Assembly: GCA_002369495.1 (NCBI GenBank)
Contig: DFFD01000209.1
Span: forward strand, 492 to 6,497
Source of the DNA: Lachnospiraceae bacterium UBA3785
GTDB taxonomy: Bacteria; Bacillota; Clostridia; Lachnospirales; Lachnospiraceae
DNA: 6,006 bases
Direction of reading: 5' to 3'
The notes under the pieces were generated by a model that was not told the DNA's origin, made no database searches, and saw nothing but the letters and a program-made list of their open reading frames with translations. How positions within the stretch are numbered: position 1 is the first letter of the stretch; every line of letters begins with the position of its first letter. Positions 4,926 through 6,006 of the stretch are shown piece after piece. Both the position numbers and the translations under genes were made by a program.

Positions 4926-6006
4926 ATGTCCGATAAGAAAAACAAATTTGACCCGGAAAAAACCCTGGAGGAAGTCCTGAAGGAGACCCGGGAACTCACC
5001 GACTCGCTGCGTGAGCAGATGAAAGGCAAGACCCGCATCGACGACACCTTCCGGAATGTCTACTCCGATTTCTTCGGCCCGGATTTCAGGAAGAACCAGG
5101 ATTACCAGAACCTGAAGGACGCCGGCATCGTCTCCGACGTGCCGGAGGACCCGATGTCCGGTTCAGCTGCCTCCGCATCGGCCGACGAAGTTCCGGAGGA
5201 GGAGATCCCCGACGAAGCGGCCCCGAAAAATGAACTCCCGACCGCCGTCGCCACCCCCGGACCGGAGACGAAGGAGCCCGAGAAGCCGAAGGAACCCGAA
5301 AAATCCGGCATGGAGGAGTTAAACGAGCTCGTCGGCCTTGAGGCGGTCAAGCACGACGTGAAGGAGCTCACCGCGCTCGTGAAAATGCAGAAACTCCGCG
5401 AATCGCGCGGCATGAAGACCCCGGACACGTCTCTCCACCTTGTCTTCTCCGGCAACCCCGGCACCGGCAAGACGACGATCGCCCGCATCCTCGCCAAGAT
5501 CTACCGGGAGGTCGGCGCGCTCTCGAAAGGCCAGCTCGTCGAGGTCGACCGCGGAAACCTGGTCGCCGGCTACGTCGGCCAGACCGCGATCAAGACAAAA
5601 AAGAAGATCGACGAGGCCATGGGCGGCATCCTCTTCATCGACGAGGCCTACACGCTCGCCCGCGGCGAAGGCTCCAACGACTTCGGCCAGGAGGCGATCG
5701 ACACGATCCTCAAGGCGATGGAGGACAACCGGGACGATTTCGTCGTGATCGTCGCCGGCTACACTGAGCTCATGAAGAAGTTCATCAACTCGAACCCGGG
5801 CCTCAAGTCCCGTTTCAACAAATACATCGAGTTCCCGGACTACACCGCCGAGGAGCTGATCGCGATCTTCGACATGCGCTGCAGCAAGTACGGCTACACC
5901 TTCACGCCGGAGGCCCGCGAGAAGGTCAACGAGATCATCACCGAGCACGAGAAGAACAAGGGCCCGAACTTCGCAAATGCACGCGACGTCCGCAACCTCT
6001 TCGAAA
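4926..6006 (+). CDS. CbxX/SpoVK-type AAA ATPase, partial (runs off window end)
   Basis: The frame is open from the ATG at 4926 to the window end (360 complete codons, no stop). The AAA module of the CbxX/CfqX (CbbX, SpoVK, EccA-like) group starts at about residue 131 with ELNELVGLEAVKHDVKEL. It shows Walker A GNPGTGKT (176-183), pore-loop-like NLVAGYVGQT, Walker B GILFIDEAY (D239, E240), sensor 1 VVIVAGY, an arginine finger in NPGLKSRF (R296) and sensor 2 in NARDVRNLFE (R353). Residues 1-68 are a charged, probably helical region I do not recognise. Residues about 70-128 are a low-complexity linker rich in P, E, K and A, with EPEKPKEPEK. The start is fixed by AAAGGAG (4912-4918) 7 nt upstream. 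It lies 24 bp after the symporter stop. Family members remodel protein complexes, for example Rubisco activation by CbbX; the target here is unknown. Confidence 0.9.
   Translation, partial: MSDKKNKFDPEKTLEEVLKETRELTDSLREQMKGKTRIDDTFRNVYSDFFGPDFRKNQDYQNLKDAGIVSDVPEDPMSGSAASASADEVPEEEIPDEAAPKNELPTAVATPGPETKEPEKPKEPEKSGMEELNELVGLEAVKHDVKELTALVKMQKLRESRGMKTPDTSLHLVFSGNPGTGKTTIARILAKIYREVGALSKGQLVEVDRGNLVAGYVGQTAIKTKKKIDEAMGGILFIDEAYTLARGEGSNDFGQEAIDTILKAMEDNRDDFVVIVAGYTELMKKFINSNPGLKSRFNKYIEFPDYTAEELIAIFDMRCSKYGYTFTPEAREKVNEIITEHEKNKGPNFANARDVRNLFE

Noticed and set aside
5319..5948. Minus-strand open frame of 209 codons opposite the AAA ATPase
   Set aside because: Its D/V/L/R-rich product has no motifs, and it lies fully opposite the Walker A and Walker B coding region of a clear AAA ATPase.

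Overview
This window most likely comes from a GC-rich member of the Firmicutes, probably class Clostridia. Four things suggest this: strong AGGAGG/GGAGG ribosome binding sites 6-11 nt before most starts, AT-rich intergenic DNA between GC-rich genes, short A-tract/T-tract intrinsic terminators, and the best-matching protein families (TreR-like GntR regulator, MelB-type sugar symporter, SpoVK/CbxX-like AAA ATPase). I cannot assign a genus. Nothing points to a phage or plasmid.

Layout. Positions 1-124 hold an array of four inverted arms built on GGGACGGTTCC. A bidirectional terminator hairpin is nested inside the second pair of arms. Next is a minus-strand EamA/DMT-family membrane transporter (137-1039). 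Divergent from it is tcdA (1179-1904), a ThiF/E1-like enzyme that cyclises t6A in tRNA. A second bidirectional terminator (1911-1943) separates tcdA from the convergent minus-strand MarR-family regulator (1959-2420). Upstream of that regulator lie its own promoter and a widely spaced inverted repeat. Then comes a minus-strand GntR/UTRA regulator resembling the trehalose repressor TreR (2511-3245). A 228-bp AT-rich divergent control region (3246-3473) carries several CATAT/ATATG inverted repeats. Finally, on the plus strand, there is a complete GPH-family sugar:cation symporter (3474-4901) and, 24 bp later, a CbxX/SpoVK-type AAA ATPase that runs off the window end (4926 to beyond 6006).

How the parts may work together. 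The TreR-like regulator and divergent symporter form a classic regulator/transporter pair: the regulator probably senses a sugar or sugar phosphate and controls both itself and the symporter. The symporter keeps the acidic residues that bind Na+ and sugar in MelB, so cation-coupled uptake of a glycoside is the best guess; the substrate is not readable from sequence. The AAA ATPase follows with no terminator in between and probably shares the transcript, although a functional link to sugar uptake is not obvious. The EamA transporter, tcdA and the MarR gene look like independent single-gene units.

I see no convincing new defence or mobile system here. The points most worth a second look are the four-armed repeat at the left edge, the symporter/AAA ATPase pairing with the ATPase's unusual N-terminal extension, and the operator-like repeats upstream of the two regulators.
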